Shown here piece by piece: positions 10,387 through 20,402 of a DNA stretch of 64,000 bases; within the stretch, counting starts at the first letter, position 1, and every line of letters begins with the position of its first letter. The position numbers and the translations under genes are program-made. The stretch lies in assembly GCF_021353265.1 (NCBI RefSeq), contig NZ_JAJTWU010000004.1, forward strand, positions 186,001 through 250,000. Direction: 5' to 3'. The notes beneath the pieces were generated by a model. The model was not told the origin of the DNA. It saw nothing but the letters and a program-made list of their open reading frames with translations, and searched no databases. The DNA is from Pelomonas cellulosilytica. GTDB taxonomy: Bacteria > Pseudomonadota > Gammaproteobacteria > Burkholderiales > Burkholderiaceae_C.

Positions 10387-13209
10387 ATGACCACCCCGGA
10401 CTACCGCTCCACGCTCAACCTGCCCGACACGCCCTTCCCGATGCGCGGCGACCTGCCCAAGCGCGAACCGGGCTGGGTCAAGGCCTGGGAGGAGCAAGGC
10501 CTGTACAAGCGGCTTCGCGACGCCCGCTGCGGCAAGCCGAAATTCGTTCTGCATGACGGCCCGCCCTACGCCAATGGCCAGATCCACATCGGCCACGCCG
10601 CCAACAAGATCCTCAAGGACATGATCGTCAAGGCGCGGCAGCTGGCCGGTTTTGACGCGGCCTACATCCCCGGTTGGGACTGCCACGGCCTGCCGATCGA
10701 GAACCAGATCGAGAAGACCTTCGGTCGCGGCCTGCCGCGCGACGAGGTGCAGGCCAAGAGCCGCGCCTACGCCACCGAGCAGATCGACGGCCAGCGCTCG
10801 GACTTCAAGCGGCTGGGCGTGCTGGGCGAGTGGGAAAATCCGTACAAGACGATGAACTTCGCCAACGAGGCCGGCGAAATCCGCGTCTTGAAGCGCATGT
10901 TCGAGCGCGGCTTCGTCTACCGCGGCTTGAAGCCCGTGTACTGGTGCTTCGACTGCGGCTCGTCACTCGCCGAGTTCGAGATCGAGTACGCCGACAAGCA
11001 GAGTCCGGCTGTCGACGTGGCCTTCCTGAGCGCCGAGCCCGAAAAGCTGGCCGCCGCCTTCGGCGTCGCGCCGCTCGCCAAGGAAGCATTCACGGTCATC
11101 TGGACGACGACGCCCTGGACCATCCCGGCCAACCAGGCGCTGAACTTGAACCCCGAGCTGCCCTACGCGCTGGTCGACACGCCCAGGGGCTACTTCGTCG
11201 TCGCCGAGGCGCTGGTGGAGAAGTGCCTGGCGCGCTGGCAGTTGGAAGGCAGCGTCGTCGCCGTCGTGCCAGGCCGCAAGCTGGAGCTGCTGAAGTTCAA
11301 GCACCCGCTGGCTCACGTCCACCCGGGCTACGACCGCGAAAGCCCGGTGTATCTGGCCGACTACGCCACCGCCGACGATGGCACCGGTGTCGTCCACTCC
11401 GCGCCCGCCTATGGCCTGGACGACTTCCAGAGCTGCGTCGCCCACGGCCTCGCCTTCGACGACATCCTGAACCCGGTCCAGGGCAACGGCGCCTACGCCG
11501 CCGACCTGCCGCTGTTCGGCGGCCAGCACATCTGGAAGGCCAACCCGGTCATCGCGCAGGCGCTGCTGGATGCGGGCCGGCTGATGGCGCAAAGCAAGAT
11601 CACCCACAGCTACCCGCACTGCTGGCGCCACAAGACGCCGGTCATCTACCGCGCCGCGGCGCAGTGGTTCGTCCGCATGGACGAAGGCGACGGCCTGTTC
11701 ACGACCGACAAGGCGCCGCAGAGCCTGCGCAAGACGGCGCTCGCGGCCATCGAGGCGACCAGCTTCTACCCCGAGAATGGCCGCGCCCGCCTGCACGACA
11801 TGATCGCCGGCCGGCCCGACTGGTGCATCTCGCGCCAGCGCAGCTGGGGCGTGCCGCTGCCCATCTTCCTGCACAAGGACACGGGTGAAGCGCATCCGAA
11901 CACGCTGGAATTCATCGAGCGCGCCGCCCAGCTCGTCGAGCAGCACGGCATCGAGGCCTGGTCCAAGCTCGACCCGGCCGACTGGCTGGGCGCCGAGGCC
12001 GCGCAGTACACCAAGGGCAACGACATCCTGGATGTCTGGTTCGACTCCGGCTCCACCTTCGAGCACGTGCTCAAGGGCAGCCACAAGGGCGCCGCCCACG
12101 AGACCGGGCCGGAAGCCGACCTGTACCTCGAAGGCCACGACCAGCACCGCGGCTGGTTCCACTCGTCGCTGCTGATCGCCTGCGCCCTCTACGGCCGTGC
12201 GCCGTACAAGGGCCTGTTGACCCATGGCTTCGTCGTCGACGGCCAGGGCCGCAAGATGAGCAAGTCGCAGGGGAACGTCGTCGCGCCTCAGGCGGTGTCC
12301 GACAAGTACGGCGCCGAGATCCTGCGCCTGTGGACGGCCGCGACCGACTACTCCGGCGACCTTGGCCTGGACGACAAGATCCTCGCCCGCGTCGTCGACA
12401 GCTATCGCCGCATCCGCAACACGCTGCGCTTCCTGCTCGCCAACGTCAGCGACTTCGATCCCGCCGCCGACGCCGTCGCGCCGGCCGAGCTGCTGGAGGT
12501 GGACCGCTACGCGCTGGCCCGCTCGGCCGAGCTGCAGACAGAGATCCTGGCGCACTTTGAGCGCTACGAGTTCCACCCGGTCGTCGCCAAGCTGCAGGTC
12601 TACTGCTCCGAAGACCTCGGCGCGTTCTACCTGGACGTGCTGAAGGACCGCCTCTACACGACGGCGCCGAAGAGCCTGGCCCGCCGCTCGGCGCAGACCG
12701 CGCTGTGGCAGATCACGCACGCCATGCTGCGCTGGATGGCACCCTTCCTCAGCTTCACCGCCGAGGAGGCCTGGGCCGTGTTCGCCAAGGGCGACAGCAT
12801 CTTCACTGAAACCTACTGGGACTTCGGCGCGACCGACGCCAACCTGCTGGCCAAGTGGCAGCGCATCCACGAGATCCGCGACGAGGTCAACAAGGCCATC
12901 GAGGCCGTGCGCACGACCGGCGCCGTCGGCGCATCGCTGCAGGCCGAACTGGTGCTGCAGGTCAACGAGCAGGACCAGGCCCTGCTCGCCAGCCTGGGCG
13001 ACGACCTGCGCTTCGTGTTCATCACGTCGGCGGTCAAGCTGGTGTCGGCGGCGGAGTTCGGCGTGACCGTCACGCCCAGCGCCCACGCCAAGTGCGAGCG
13101 CTGCTGGCACTACCGCGCCGACGTCGGTCGCAACCCGGAGCATCCGACGCTGTGCGGCCGCTGCGAGAGCAACCTCTATGGCGCGGGCGAAGTCCGCAAG
13201 GTGGCCTGA
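10387..13209 (+). CDS. ileS: Isoleucyl-tRNA synthetase
   Basis: Class I aminoacyl-tRNA synthetase charging tRNA-Ile, with an editing domain that hydrolyses mischarged valine. The 940-residue protein has the HIGH motif at His67-His70 ([10 protein letters not shown]), the editing segment after [24 protein letters not shown] at residues 623-627 ([10 protein letters not shown]) and a C-terminal zinc-binding module ([20 protein letters not shown]). This is the bacterial short form with a C-terminal zinc finger, the mupirocin-sensitive type. lspA starts two bases after the stop, so ileS-lspA is an operon as in E. coli. Confidence 0.98.
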   Translation: MTTPDYRSTLNLPDTPFPMRGDLPKREPGWVKAWEEQGLYKRLRDARCGKPKFVLHDGPPYANGQIHIGHAANKILKDMIVKARQLAGFDAAYIPGWDCHGLPIENQIEKTFGRGLPRDEVQAKSRAYATEQIDGQRSDFKRLGVLGEWENPYKTMNFANEAGEIRVLKRMFERGFVYRGLKPVYWCFDCGSSLAEFEIEYADKQSPAVDVAFLSAEPEKLAAAFGVAPLAKEAFTVIWTTTPWTIPANQALNLNPELPYALVDTPRGYFVVAEALVEKCLARWQLEGSVVAVVPGRKLELLKFKHPLAHVHPGYDRESPVYLADYATADDGTGVVHSAPAYGLDDFQSCVAHGLAFDDILNPVQGNGAYAADLPLFGGQHIWKANPVIAQALLDAGRLMAQSKITHSYPHCWRHKTPVIYRAAAQWFVRMDEGDGLFTTDKAPQSLRKTALAAIEATSFYPENGRARLHDMIAGRPDWCISRQRSWGVPLPIFLHKDTGEAHPNTLEFIERAAQLVEQHGIEAWSKLDPADWLGAEAAQYTKGNDILDVWFDSGSTFEHVLKGSHKGAAHETGPEADLYLEGHDQHRGWFHSSLLIACALYGRAPYKGLLTHGFVVDGQGRKMSKSQGNVVAPQAVSDKYGAEILRLWTAATDYSGDLGLDDKILARVVDSYRRIRNTLRFLLANVSDFDPAADAVAPAELLEVDRYALARSAELQTEILAHFERYEFHPVVAKLQVYCSEDLGAFYLDVLKDRLYTTAPKSLARRSAQTALWQITHAMLRWMAPFLSFTAEEAWAVFAKGDSIFTETYWDFGATDANLLAKWQRIHEIRDEVNKAIEAVRTTGAVGASLQAELVLQVNEQDQALLASLGDDLRFVFITSAVKLVSAAEFGVTVTPSAHAKCERCWHYRADVGRNPEHPTLCGRCESNLYGAGEVRKVA

Positions 13210-13211
13210 CG

Positions 13212-13703
13212 ATGGCGGGCAAGAACGCGTCCAACGCCGGTCTGCTGCAGTGGCTGCTGATCGCCACGCTCATCATCGTGGCCGACCAGTTCACGAAGAT
13301 CCTCATCATCGGCGCCTTCCGGCTGGGTGACGTCCACCCCGTCACCAGCTTCTTCGACCTGGTGCGCGCCCACAACTACGGCGCGGCTTTCAGCTTCCTG
13401 CACGGGGCCTCGGGCTGGCAGCGCTGGTTCTTCCTCGGGCTGGGGCTGGCCGCGGCGGCCTTCATCACCTGGATGCTGCGCCGCCACGGCCACCAGAAAG
13501 TGTTCGCCTGGGCGCTGACGCTCATCCTGGGCGGCGCTTTGGGCAACGTCATAGACCGCGCCATCCACGGCTACGTGGTCGACTTCATCCAGGTTCACGC
13601 GGGCGGCTGGTATTTCCCCGCCTTCAACGTCGCAGACAGTGCGATCACCATCGGCGCCATCCTGTTGATCCTGGATGAACTCCGCCGTGTCCGCCGCACC
13701 TGA
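13212..13703 (+). CDS. lspA: Lipoprotein signal peptidase (signal peptidase II)
   Basis: Inner-membrane aspartyl protease that removes signal peptides from prolipoproteins after lipid addition. It has 163 residues and four hydrophobic segments ([71 protein letters not shown]). The catalytic pair is Asp124 in GYVVDFI and Asp142 in AFNVADSA, spaced as in E. coli LspA. The open frame extends far into ileS, but the ATG just after the ileS stop is the real start. Substrates in this window include the S9 peptidase and the TPR lipoprotein. Its last 29 bases overlap the next gene. Confidence 0.96.
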   Translation: MAGKNASNAGLLQWLLIATLIIVADQFTKILIIGAFRLGDVHPVTSFFDLVRAHNYGAAFSFLHGASGWQRWFFLGLGLAAAAFITWMLRRHGHQKVFAWALTLILGGALGNVIDRAIHGYVVDFIQVHAGGWYFPAFNVADSAITIGAILLILDELRRVRRT

Positions 13704-14517
13704 CCCACCCGGCTACGTCCCCTACGTTCCCGAACCCACGGTCGAGCTCGGACCGCGGTTGAAGCGGCTGCCGCTGTCGGCGCCGCTGCAGTGGCTGCGG
13801 CTCGGCTGGGCCGACCTGCGCCGGGCGCCGGCCATCGGTACCTTCTTCGGCGCGTGCTTTGCGTTGATGGGCCTGGCCGTGCTGATGGTGTTCCGGCACG
13901 CGCCCATTTACACGCTGGCTTTGTGCGCCGGCTTCCTGCTGCTCGGACCGCTGCTGTGCCTGGGCCTCTACCAGGTCAGCCTGCGGCTGGAGCGCGGCGA
14001 GCGGCCCAGCATCGAGGATGCGCTGGGCGCCTGGCTGGCCAACGTGCGGCAGATCGCCATCTTCGGCTTCGTGCTGCTCATCCTCGAGATGCTGTGGGGG
14101 CGAGCGGCACTGATTGTCTTCGCGGTCACCTTCAACGGCATGCCGGATTTCGCCGGCTCGCTGGCCAAGCTGCTCAGCGCCGACCACCTCGGTTTCATCG
14201 CCGCCTACCTGACCGTCGGCGCGGTCTTCGCGGGGCTGATCTATGGCATCAGCGTCATCGCAATGCCGTTGCTGCTGGACCGCGACACCGATGCCGTCAG
14301 CGCCGGTCTGGCCAGCCTGAAGCTGTGCCTGACGCAACCGCTGGTCATGCTGTTCTGGGCCGTGCTGCTGGGCGGACTCGTTGTGCTGGCGATGCTGCCT
14401 TTCTTCGCCGGCCTGCTTGTCGTCGGCCCCTGGCTGGGGCATGCGAGCTGGCATGCCTACCGCGACGCGCTCGCCGACCCAGCGCCCGAGGCTTCACGCG
14501 CAGGACTTCACGGTTAG
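13675..14517 (+). CDS. DUF2189 integral membrane protein
   Basis: Inner-membrane protein of 280 residues with about six hydrophobic segments, for example [33 protein letters not shown] and [19 protein letters not shown]. The pattern [19 protein letters not shown] near residue 45 and the overall layout fit DUF2189, a family without known function. A cytoplasmic N-terminal tail of about 40 residues precedes the membrane part. It starts inside the 3' end of lspA (29-base overlap), so the two are translated from one message. Nothing in the sequence suggests a substrate. Confidence 0.82.
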   Translation: MNSAVSAAPDPPGYVPYVPEPTVELGPRLKRLPLSAPLQWLRLGWADLRRAPAIGTFFGACFALMGLAVLMVFRHAPIYTLALCAGFLLLGPLLCLGLYQVSLRLERGERPSIEDALGAWLANVRQIAIFGFVLLILEMLWGRAALIVFAVTFNGMPDFAGSLAKLLSADHLGFIAAYLTVGAVFAGLIYGISVIAMPLLLDRDTDAVSAGLASLKLCLTQPLVMLFWAVLLGGLVVLAMLPFFAGLLVVGPWLGHASWHAYRDALADPAPEASRAGLHG

Positions 14518-14562
14518 AGACGTCACGAGATGTGACAATTCCGGGCTCGCCCACGACGCCCA

Positions 14563-16086
14563 ATGCTCCTCGATTTCGCCAGCCTGAGCCATTACGACTG
14601 GCTCGATGTCCCACTCTGGGTCTTCGACCCCCAACGCCAGCGCAACCTGTGGGCGAATGCCGCGGCGCTGCGCTTTTGGCATGCCGACAGCGCGGAGGAG
14701 TTCCTGTCCCGGGATTTCACGGAGCACGGTGACGCCGTGCAGGAGCGCCTGGCTGTCACCGCGGCGGACCATGCCCAAGGAAAGATCGTCCGAGAGATGT
14801 GGACGCTCTACCCCAAGGGCGAACCGACAACGGTGATGCTGGTCTCGCGCGGCATGCGCACGCCGGACCGCCGTCAGGTCATGCTGTTCGCCGCCGACTC
14901 GCTCGGGGGCGGTGCTGACCTGGCCATGCTGCGCGGCGTCGAGGCGCTGCAACACACGTCGGTCCGCATCGCCGTGTTCGGGCTGGACGGTGGTGAGCTG
15001 CTGATGCGCAATCCCGCCGCCGCCCTCACCTTCGGCGACACACCACCGCCCCAGGGCGGCAGCGAGTTCAGCCGCTTGTTCGCCCACTGGAACGACGCGG
15101 CCGGCATCCTGTCACGCGTCCAGCGTGGCGAGGCCTGCCGGCAGGACGCCGAGCTGTTGACGCTCGCCGGCCCCCGCTGGCATGCGCTGGACGCGCGTCC
15201 GATGCGCGACCCGGTCACGGGCGACACGGTCATGCTGCTCAATGCGCGTGACATCGCCGACCTCAAAGCCAGCCAGGCCGCGCTCGTCGCCGCGCGCGAG
15301 GCCGCGGAGGCCGCCAGCCAGGCCAAGAGCAGCTTCCTCGCCAACATGAGCCACGAAATCCGCACTCCGATGAACGGCGTGCTGGGTCTGACGGAGCTGG
15401 TGCTGCAGACGGAGCTGACCGACCGCCAGCGCCGCTTCATCGGCATGGCACACCAGTCAGCCAAGGGCTTGATGACCATCATCAACGACTTGCTGGACGT
15501 GGCCAAGATCGAGGCCGGCCGCATCGTCATCGACGAGCAGCCCTTCGACCTGCACGACTGCCTCAATGAGTCACTTCAACCGCTGCTGCTCCAGGCGCAT
15601 GACAAGGGCATCCAGCTGCATGTCGTCGTGGCGCCGGAGGTGCCGGTCTGGCTGGTGGGCGACGCGTTGCGGCTGCGCCAGGTGCTGATCAACCTCGTCG
15701 GCAACGCGCTGAAGTTCACCGACCGCGGCGAAGTGCGCGTGGAAATCTCGCCGGGCGAGGCCCGCCCCGACGAGGCGGACGACCGCCTGCGCCTGAGCCT
15801 GGCCGTGACCGACACCGGCATCGGCATGACGCGCGAGCAGATCGCCCAGATCTTCGACCCGTTCACGCAGGCCGATGGCAGCATCACGCGCCGCTACGGC
15901 GGCACGGGCCTGGGCCTGACCATCGTCCAGCGCCTCGTCGCGCTGATGGGCGGTGAAGTGCGCGTGGACAGCGAGCCTGGCGTGGGCTCCAGCTTCCGGT
16001 TCGAGATCTCGCTGGGCCGCATGGCCCAGATGCCGGACATCGCCGAGGCTGTCGAGCGCGCCACGCCCGACCAGAAAGCAGCCTAG
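14563..16086 (+). CDS. PAS-like sensor histidine kinase without receiver
   Basis: Sensor kinase of 507 residues with no membrane segment, so probably cytoplasmic. Residues 1-230 hold two PAS-like halves ([20 protein letters not shown] at the start, [16 protein letters not shown] later). A short helix joins them to a HisKA domain with His264 in [12 protein letters not shown]. The HATPase domain has the N box ([10 protein letters not shown], Asn381), VTDTGIGMT and [12 protein letters not shown]. It resembles hybrid kinases but ends at the ATPase domain, and no response regulator lies nearby, so the partner is unknown. Its last 4 bases overlap the end of the opposing quinone oxidoreductase gene. 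Confidence 0.9.
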   Translation: MLLDFASLSHYDWLDVPLWVFDPQRQRNLWANAAALRFWHADSAEEFLSRDFTEHGDAVQERLAVTAADHAQGKIVREMWTLYPKGEPTTVMLVSRGMRTPDRRQVMLFAADSLGGGADLAMLRGVEALQHTSVRIAVFGLDGGELLMRNPAAALTFGDTPPPQGGSEFSRLFAHWNDAAGILSRVQRGEACRQDAELLTLAGPRWHALDARPMRDPVTGDTVMLLNARDIADLKASQAALVAAREAAEAASQAKSSFLANMSHEIRTPMNGVLGLTELVLQTELTDRQRRFIGMAHQSAKGLMTIINDLLDVAKIEAGRIVIDEQPFDLHDCLNESLQPLLLQAHDKGIQLHVVVAPEVPVWLVGDALRLRQVLINLVGNALKFTDRGEVRVEISPGEARPDEADDRLRLSLAVTDTGIGMTREQIAQIFDPFTQADGSITRRYGGTGLGLTIVQRLVALMGGEVRVDSEPGVGSSFRFEISLGRMAQMPDIAEAVERATPDQKAA

Positions 16087-17081
16087 CCCTGCGGCGGCAG
16101 CAGCACGGCGCTGCCGGTCAGCTGCCGCGCTTCCAGGTCGCGGTGCGCCTGGGCCACGTCGGCCAGCGCGTAGCGCTTGTCGATGCGGATCCTGACCTGG
16201 CCGGATCCCACCATCGCGAACAGCTCGTCGCCCATGGCCTGGGCGCCCTCACGCGTGGCGATGTGGGTGAAGAGCGTCGGGCGCGTCACGTACAGCGAAC
16301 CTTTGGTCGCCAGCGTGCCGATGTTGACGGGTGGCACCGGCCCCGACGCGCCACCGAAGCTGGCCAGCAGGCCGAACGGCGCCAGCGAGTTCAGCGAACC
16401 CTCCCATGTGTCGGCGCCCACCGAGTCGTAGACGACCTTCACGCCGCGGCCGCCGGTGATCTCGCGCACGCGCGCGGCGAAGTCGGTGTCGCGGCGGTAG
16501 TTGATCGCATGGGCGGCGCCATGCTCCAGCGCCAGCGCGCACTTCTCGTCGCTGCCCGCCGTGCCGATCAGCTGCAGGCCCAGCGCCCGTGCCCACTGGC
16601 ACGCGATCAGCCCGACGCCGCCCGCCGCGGCATGGAAGAGCACATGGTCGCCCGGCTGCAGGCCACCTTGCGGCAGGGTCTTGCGCAGCAGGTACTGCAC
16701 GGTCAGGCCCTTGATCATCATGGCCGCGGCGGTCTCGAAGTCGATGCCGTCCGGCAGCTTCAAAACCGCCTTGGCCGGCATCACGCGGGCGGTGGCGTAG
16801 GCGCCGGGTGGCGCGCTGGCATAGGCCGCGCGGTCGCCGGGCTGCAGATGCGTGACGCCCTCGCCCACCGCCTCCACGATGCCCGAGCCCTCCATGCCCA
16901 GCGCGGCGGGCAGCGGCAGCGGGTAGGCGCCATTGCGGTGGTAGACGTCGATGTAGTTGAGCCCACAGGCGGCGTGGCGGATGCGGATCTCGCCGGGTCC
17001 CGGCTCGCCGACCTGCGCGTCCACGATCTTCAACTGTTCCGGCCCGCCCGGGACCTCGATGACGGCCACCTTCTCGCTCAT
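16083..17081 (-). CDS. NADPH:quinone oxidoreductase, zinc-free MDR family
   Basis: Medium-chain dehydrogenase of 332 residues close to E. coli QorA, which reduces quinones with NADPH. Visible are [37 protein letters not shown], and the nucleotide-binding [19 protein letters not shown]. The cysteine ligands of the structural zinc seen in alcohol dehydrogenases are absent, as expected for this subgroup. The C-terminal [20 protein letters not shown] is typical. It converges on the histidine kinase and diverges from the DMT transporter over 62 bases. Substrate is inferred from the family. Confidence 0.9.
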   Translation of the reverse strand: MSEKVAVIEVPGGPEQLKIVDAQVGEPGPGEIRIRHAACGLNYIDVYHRNGAYPLPLPAALGMEGSGIVEAVGEGVTHLQPGDRAAYASAPPGAYATARVMPAKAVLKLPDGIDFETAAAMMIKGLTVQYLLRKTLPQGGLQPGDHVLFHAAAGGVGLIACQWARALGLQLIGTAGSDEKCALALEHGAAHAINYRRDTDFAARVREITGGRGVKVVYDSVGADTWEGSLNSLAPFGLLASFGGASGPVPPVNIGTLATKGSLYVTRPTLFTHIATREGAQAMGDELFAMVGSGQVRIRIDKRYALADVAQAHRDLEARQLTGSAVLLPPQG

Positions 17082-17143
17082 TCAATTCTCCAGATGCCAA
17101 GGTCCGGTATCGTGCCAGCCCTTTGCCCCGCGCACCGCCGTTA

Positions 17144-18046
17144 ATGAAGCTGCCCCCACGTCTGGCCCTGCTGCTGACTTTGCCGCCGCTGCTTTGGGCC
17201 GGCAACGCGGTGCTGGGCCGGGCGGTGCGCGAGGCGATCCCGCCGATGACGTTCAACGCGCTGCGCTGGACGCTCGCCCTCGTGCTGCTGGCGCCGCTCG
17301 CCCGCCGCGTGCTGCGGCGGCCCGGGGACATGCTGGTGCGCTGGCGCGGCCTCGCGTGGCTTGGCTTCCTCGGCATGGGCTGCTACAACGCGCTGCAGTA
17401 CCTGGCGTTGCACACGTCGTCGCCGCTGAACGTCACGCTGATCGCAGCCAGCATGCCGGTCTGGATGCTAGGGGTCGGTGCCGTGGGCTACGGCGTGAAG
17501 CCCACGCGTCGGCAACTGGCCGGCGCGGCGCTGTCACTCGCGGGCGTGGCGCTCGTCATCGCCCGCGGCGACCCGACCGCGCTGCTGGCCGTGCACTTCG
17601 TGCCGGGCGACCTGCTGATGCTCGTCGCGATCTTCACCTGGGCGTTGTACTCGTGGATGCTCGCGCGGCCGGCGCCGGGGCTGCGCATCGGCGAGCGGCC
17701 CGACTGGCAGTGGGCCGAGTTCCTGATGGCCCAACTGGTGTTCGGCGTTGCGTTCTCGGGCGTGTCAGCGGGTGTGGAACAGGTCGTCGCACCGGCCGCC
17801 ATCCACTGGAGCCCGGAGCTCGTGGCGGCACTGGCCTATGTCGCCATCGGCCCGTCGCTGATCGCCTACCGCTGCTGGGGCCTGGGCGTCGCTGAGGCCG
17901 GGCCGGCCGTGGCGGGCTTCTTCGTCAACCTGACGCCCGTGTTCGCCGCGATCATCTCGGCCGCGCTGCTGGGCTCGCTGCCGGCTTGGTACCACGGCGC
18001 GGCGTTCGCACTGATCGCGACGGGCATCGTCGTGTCGTCGCGGTGA
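17144..18046 (+). CDS. EamA/DMT family transporter
   Basis: Inner-membrane exporter of the drug/metabolite superfamily, 300 residues, about ten hydrophobic helices arranged as two EamA repeats (LALLLTLPPLLWAGNAVLGR in the first, GDLLMLVAIFTWALYSWML in the second). Members export amino acids, cysteine-pathway metabolites or drugs; the substrate here cannot be told. I use the ATG at KLPPRL since the frame upstream offers only a TTG. Its TGA stop shares one base with the ATG of the RluA-like gene, and the SDR gene follows at once, so the three look like one transcript. Confidence 0.9.
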   Translation: MKLPPRLALLLTLPPLLWAGNAVLGRAVREAIPPMTFNALRWTLALVLLAPLARRVLRRPGDMLVRWRGLAWLGFLGMGCYNALQYLALHTSSPLNVTLIAASMPVWMLGVGAVGYGVKPTRRQLAGAALSLAGVALVIARGDPTALLAVHFVPGDLLMLVAIFTWALYSWMLARPAPGLRIGERPDWQWAEFLMAQLVFGVAFSGVSAGVEQVVAPAAIHWSPELVAALAYVAIGPSLIAYRCWGLGVAEAGPAVAGFFVNLTPVFAAIISAALLGSLPAWYHGAAFALIATGIVVSSR

Positions 18047-18636
18047 TGCGCATCGTCCATGTGGACGACCGGCTGGTCGTCGTCGACAAACCCAGCGGCC
18101 TGCTCAGCGTGCCGGGCCGGCTGGAGGCGGACTGCGCATCGGTCCGCGTACAGGCGCTCTACCCCGACGCCCTCGTCGTGCACCGGCTGGACCAGGCCAC
18201 GTCGGGGCTGCTGCTGTTCGCTCGCGGCGCCAAGGCCCAGCGCGAGCTCAGCGCCGACTTCGCCGGGCGCCGCGTTGGCAAGACCTATGTGGCCATCGTC
18301 GCCGGTGGCCTGCAGGGCGACGGGCTCATCGACCTGCCACTGGCGGCCGACTGGCCCAACCGGCCGCGCCAGCAGGTGGACCACGAGCACGGCAAGCCAT
18401 CGCAGACCCGCTGGCGCGTGCTCGGCGCCGCCGGCCCGCACACCCGCGTGGTGCTGGAGCCCATCACGGGCCGCAGCCACCAACTGCGCGTGCACCTGGC
18501 CGCGCTGGGCCATGCCATCCTGGGCGATGCGTTGTATGCGCCGCCCGACATCGCCGCGGCCAGCCCGCGCCTGCTGCTGCACGCCAGCGAGCTGCGCGTC
18601 GGAGACCACCGTTTCACCAGTCCACCGGAGTTCTGA
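18046..18636 (+). CDS. RluA-family pseudouridine synthase
   Basis: RNA-modifying enzyme of 196 residues. The catalytic block VVHRLDQATSGLLLFARG carries Asp49; the opening IVHVDDRLVVVDKPSGLLSVPG and the later PITGRSHQLRVHLAALGH are the other RluA-family signatures. There is no S4 domain, and the short length fits the RluA group that modifies 23S U746 and tRNA U32, but the target is an inference. The ATG overlaps the transporter stop by one base (TGATG), and the next gene begins immediately after its stop. Confidence 0.9.
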   Translation: MRIVHVDDRLVVVDKPSGLLSVPGRLEADCASVRVQALYPDALVVHRLDQATSGLLLFARGAKAQRELSADFAGRRVGKTYVAIVAGGLQGDGLIDLPLAADWPNRPRQQVDHEHGKPSQTRWRVLGAAGPHTRVVLEPITGRSHQLRVHLAALGHAILGDALYAPPDIAAASPRLLLHASELRVGDHRFTSPPEF

Positions 18637-19341
18637 ATGCAGCTCTACATCGTCACCGGCAGTTCCCGCGGCCTCGGCGCCGCGCTGGCCCAGCAGCTCG
18701 TCGCGGCGGGCCACACCGTCATCGGCATTTCCCGACAGCGTCACGCCCTGCTGTCCACCGAGCAGTGGACACTGGACCTCGCCGATCCCCTGCCCGCCGC
18801 CGAGCGCCTGCAGACCTGGCTGCAGGCCCACACCGGCTGGGCCGGCGCCACGCTGATCAACAACGCCGCGCTGCTGAGCCCGCCCGGCCCGCTGGCCGCG
18901 ACCGAGCTGCAAACGCTGTCCGCCGCGCTGCGCGTGGGGCTGGAAGCGCCGGCGCTGCTGACCCGCGCCTTCCTCGCCGGCACCGCCGGCGTGCCAACGC
19001 GCCGCATCCTCAACATCTCGTCGGGCCTGGGCCGCCGGGCCATGGCGGGCAGCGCGGCCTATTGCGCCGTCAAGGCCGGGCTGGACCACCTGAGCCGCGC
19101 GCTCGCGCTGGAGGCGCCGGACGTGGGTGTCGTGTCGCTGGCACCGGGCGTCATCGACACCGACATGCAGGTCCAGCTGCGCGGCGCCGACCCCGAACGC
19201 TTCCCCGAGCAGTCACGCTTCCAGGGCCTGAAGGACGGTGGCCAGCTGCAGACCGCCGACGCCACGGCCGAGGCCGTGCTGCGCTACCTGGCGCGACCGG
19301 ACTTCGGCCAGCAGGTCATCGCCGACGTCCGCGACGCATGA
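18637..19341 (+). CDS. SDR family NAD(P)-dependent oxidoreductase
   Basis: Classical short-chain dehydrogenase of 234 residues. The cofactor loop is TGSSRGLG near the N-terminus, NNAALL is the NNAG-like motif, and the catalytic residues are the serine in LNISSGLG with Tyr142 and Lys146 (YCAVK). The segment LAPGVIDTDMQ is typical. The pattern resembles the sepiapterin reductase/benzil reductase-like branch, but the substrate is not known. It begins directly at the stop of the RluA-like gene, so it is probably co-translated. Confidence 0.88.
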   Translation: MQLYIVTGSSRGLGAALAQQLVAAGHTVIGISRQRHALLSTEQWTLDLADPLPAAERLQTWLQAHTGWAGATLINNAALLSPPGPLAATELQTLSAALRVGLEAPALLTRAFLAGTAGVPTRRILNISSGLGRRAMAGSAAYCAVKAGLDHLSRALALEAPDVGVVSLAPGVIDTDMQVQLRGADPERFPEQSRFQGLKDGGQLQTADATAEAVLRYLARPDFGQQVIADVRDA

Positions 19342-19476
19342 CACCGTGCCGGCGGATGTCGTCACCTCGCTTTCCCCTGAGGAATGCTCAGCCCCAGGAT
19401 GCTGGCGGCATGGCGTCGGCGCGGTTGAAATGCAGCGTCGGGCGCGCATGTGCCCCACATTGAACTGGAGACCCAA

Positions 19477-20322
19477 GTGAACCGCATCCTTGCCCTCAGC
19501 CTTGCCGCCCTGCTGGCCGTTGCGCTGCCTGTCCACGACGCCGACGCCAAGCGCCTGGGCGGCGGCGGCATGAAGCGCAGCGTCCCCACTCAACCTGCGC
19601 CGCAAACGCCGCCAGGCCAGCCCGCCGGGCCTCAGCAGGCGGCCCCCGCCAGGCCGGCCGCGCCCCAACAGGCCGGCGCCGCCGCGGCCGCGCCCAAGCG
19701 CTCGTGGCTGGGGCCCGTGGCCGGCCTGGCCGCCGGCCTGGGGCTGGCGGCACTGGCCAGCCATCTGGGCTTCGGCGCCGAACTGGCCAACTTCATGACC
19801 CTGCTGCTGCTGGGCGTGCTGGCCTTTGTCGTCATCGGCTTCCTGATCCGCCGCTTTGCCCGGCCCAAGATGCAGCTGGCCGGCGTGCCGAACGGTGCTG
19901 CGGCCTTCCAGCCGGCGGTTGTGCAGCCCATGGCAGCCGCTTCGAGCACGTCTGCTGCACCGGCAGGCTTCGACGCGACCGGCTTCGAGAGCATCGCCAA
20001 GCAGGTGTTCCTGCGCCTGCAGGCCGCCAACGACGCGGGCGACCAGGCCGACCTGCGCCGCTTCACGACGCCGCAGATGTACGCCAGCATCCAGCACGAC
20101 CTGCTGGAGCGCGGCGGCCGGACGCAGCGGACTGACGTGCTGGCGCTGAATGCCAGCGTCGTCGACGTCGCCCACGAGGATGGCCAGCAGATCGTTTCGG
20201 TGCGCTTCTCGGGCCTCGTGCGGGAAGACGGCGAGTCCGGGTCCGTTGAATTCGACGAGGTCTGGCATCTGGTGCAGTCGGGTGAAGGCTGGCTGATCGC
20301 CGGCATCCAGCAGACGGCCTGA
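19477..20322 (+). CDS. Tim44-like domain membrane protein
   Basis: Predicted inner-membrane protein of 281 residues. A signal peptide (RILALSLAALLAVALPVHDADA) is followed by KRLGGGGMKRS, typical of bacterial Tim44-like proteins, then a proline/alanine/glutamine-rich linker (residues about 45-75), two hydrophobic segments (GPVAGLAAGLGLAALASHL and FMTLLLLGVLAFVVIGFLI) and a C-terminal Tim44 domain of about 120 residues (KQVFLRLQAANDAGDQADLR, FDEVWHLVQSGEGWLIAG). I choose the GTG preceded by CTGGAG, since it starts the signal peptide cleanly. Function in bacteria is unknown. A terminator follows. Confidence 0.85.
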   Translation: MNRILALSLAALLAVALPVHDADAKRLGGGGMKRSVPTQPAPQTPPGQPAGPQQAAPARPAAPQQAGAAAAAPKRSWLGPVAGLAAGLGLAALASHLGFGAELANFMTLLLLGVLAFVVIGFLIRRFARPKMQLAGVPNGAAAFQPAVVQPMAAASSTSAAPAGFDATGFESIAKQVFLRLQAANDAGDQADLRRFTTPQMYASIQHDLLERGGRTQRTDVLALNASVVDVAHEDGQQIVSVRFSGLVREDGESGSVEFDEVWHLVQSGEGWLIAGIQQTA

Positions 20323-20368
20323 GCGGCGGTCCGCACCGCCGAACGTCCCGCACTCAACGGGACAATGC

Positions 20369-20398
20369 ATGGGCGCCACAAGCGCCCATTCTTCTTTT
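20369..20398 (+). terminator. Intrinsic terminator after Tim44-like gene
   Basis: ATGGGCGC / GCGCCCAT stem with a 5-base loop, followed by TCTTCTTTT. It ends only five bases before the S9 peptidase start codon. Confidence 0.72.
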
Positions 20399-20402
20399 CA
20401 GC

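Noticed and set aside
10963-13143. Long minus-strand open frame opposite ileS
   Set aside because: High-G+C coding DNA gives long empty frames on the other strand. ileS shows all synthetase motifs, whereas the opposite frame has no recognisable domain and a skewed composition.
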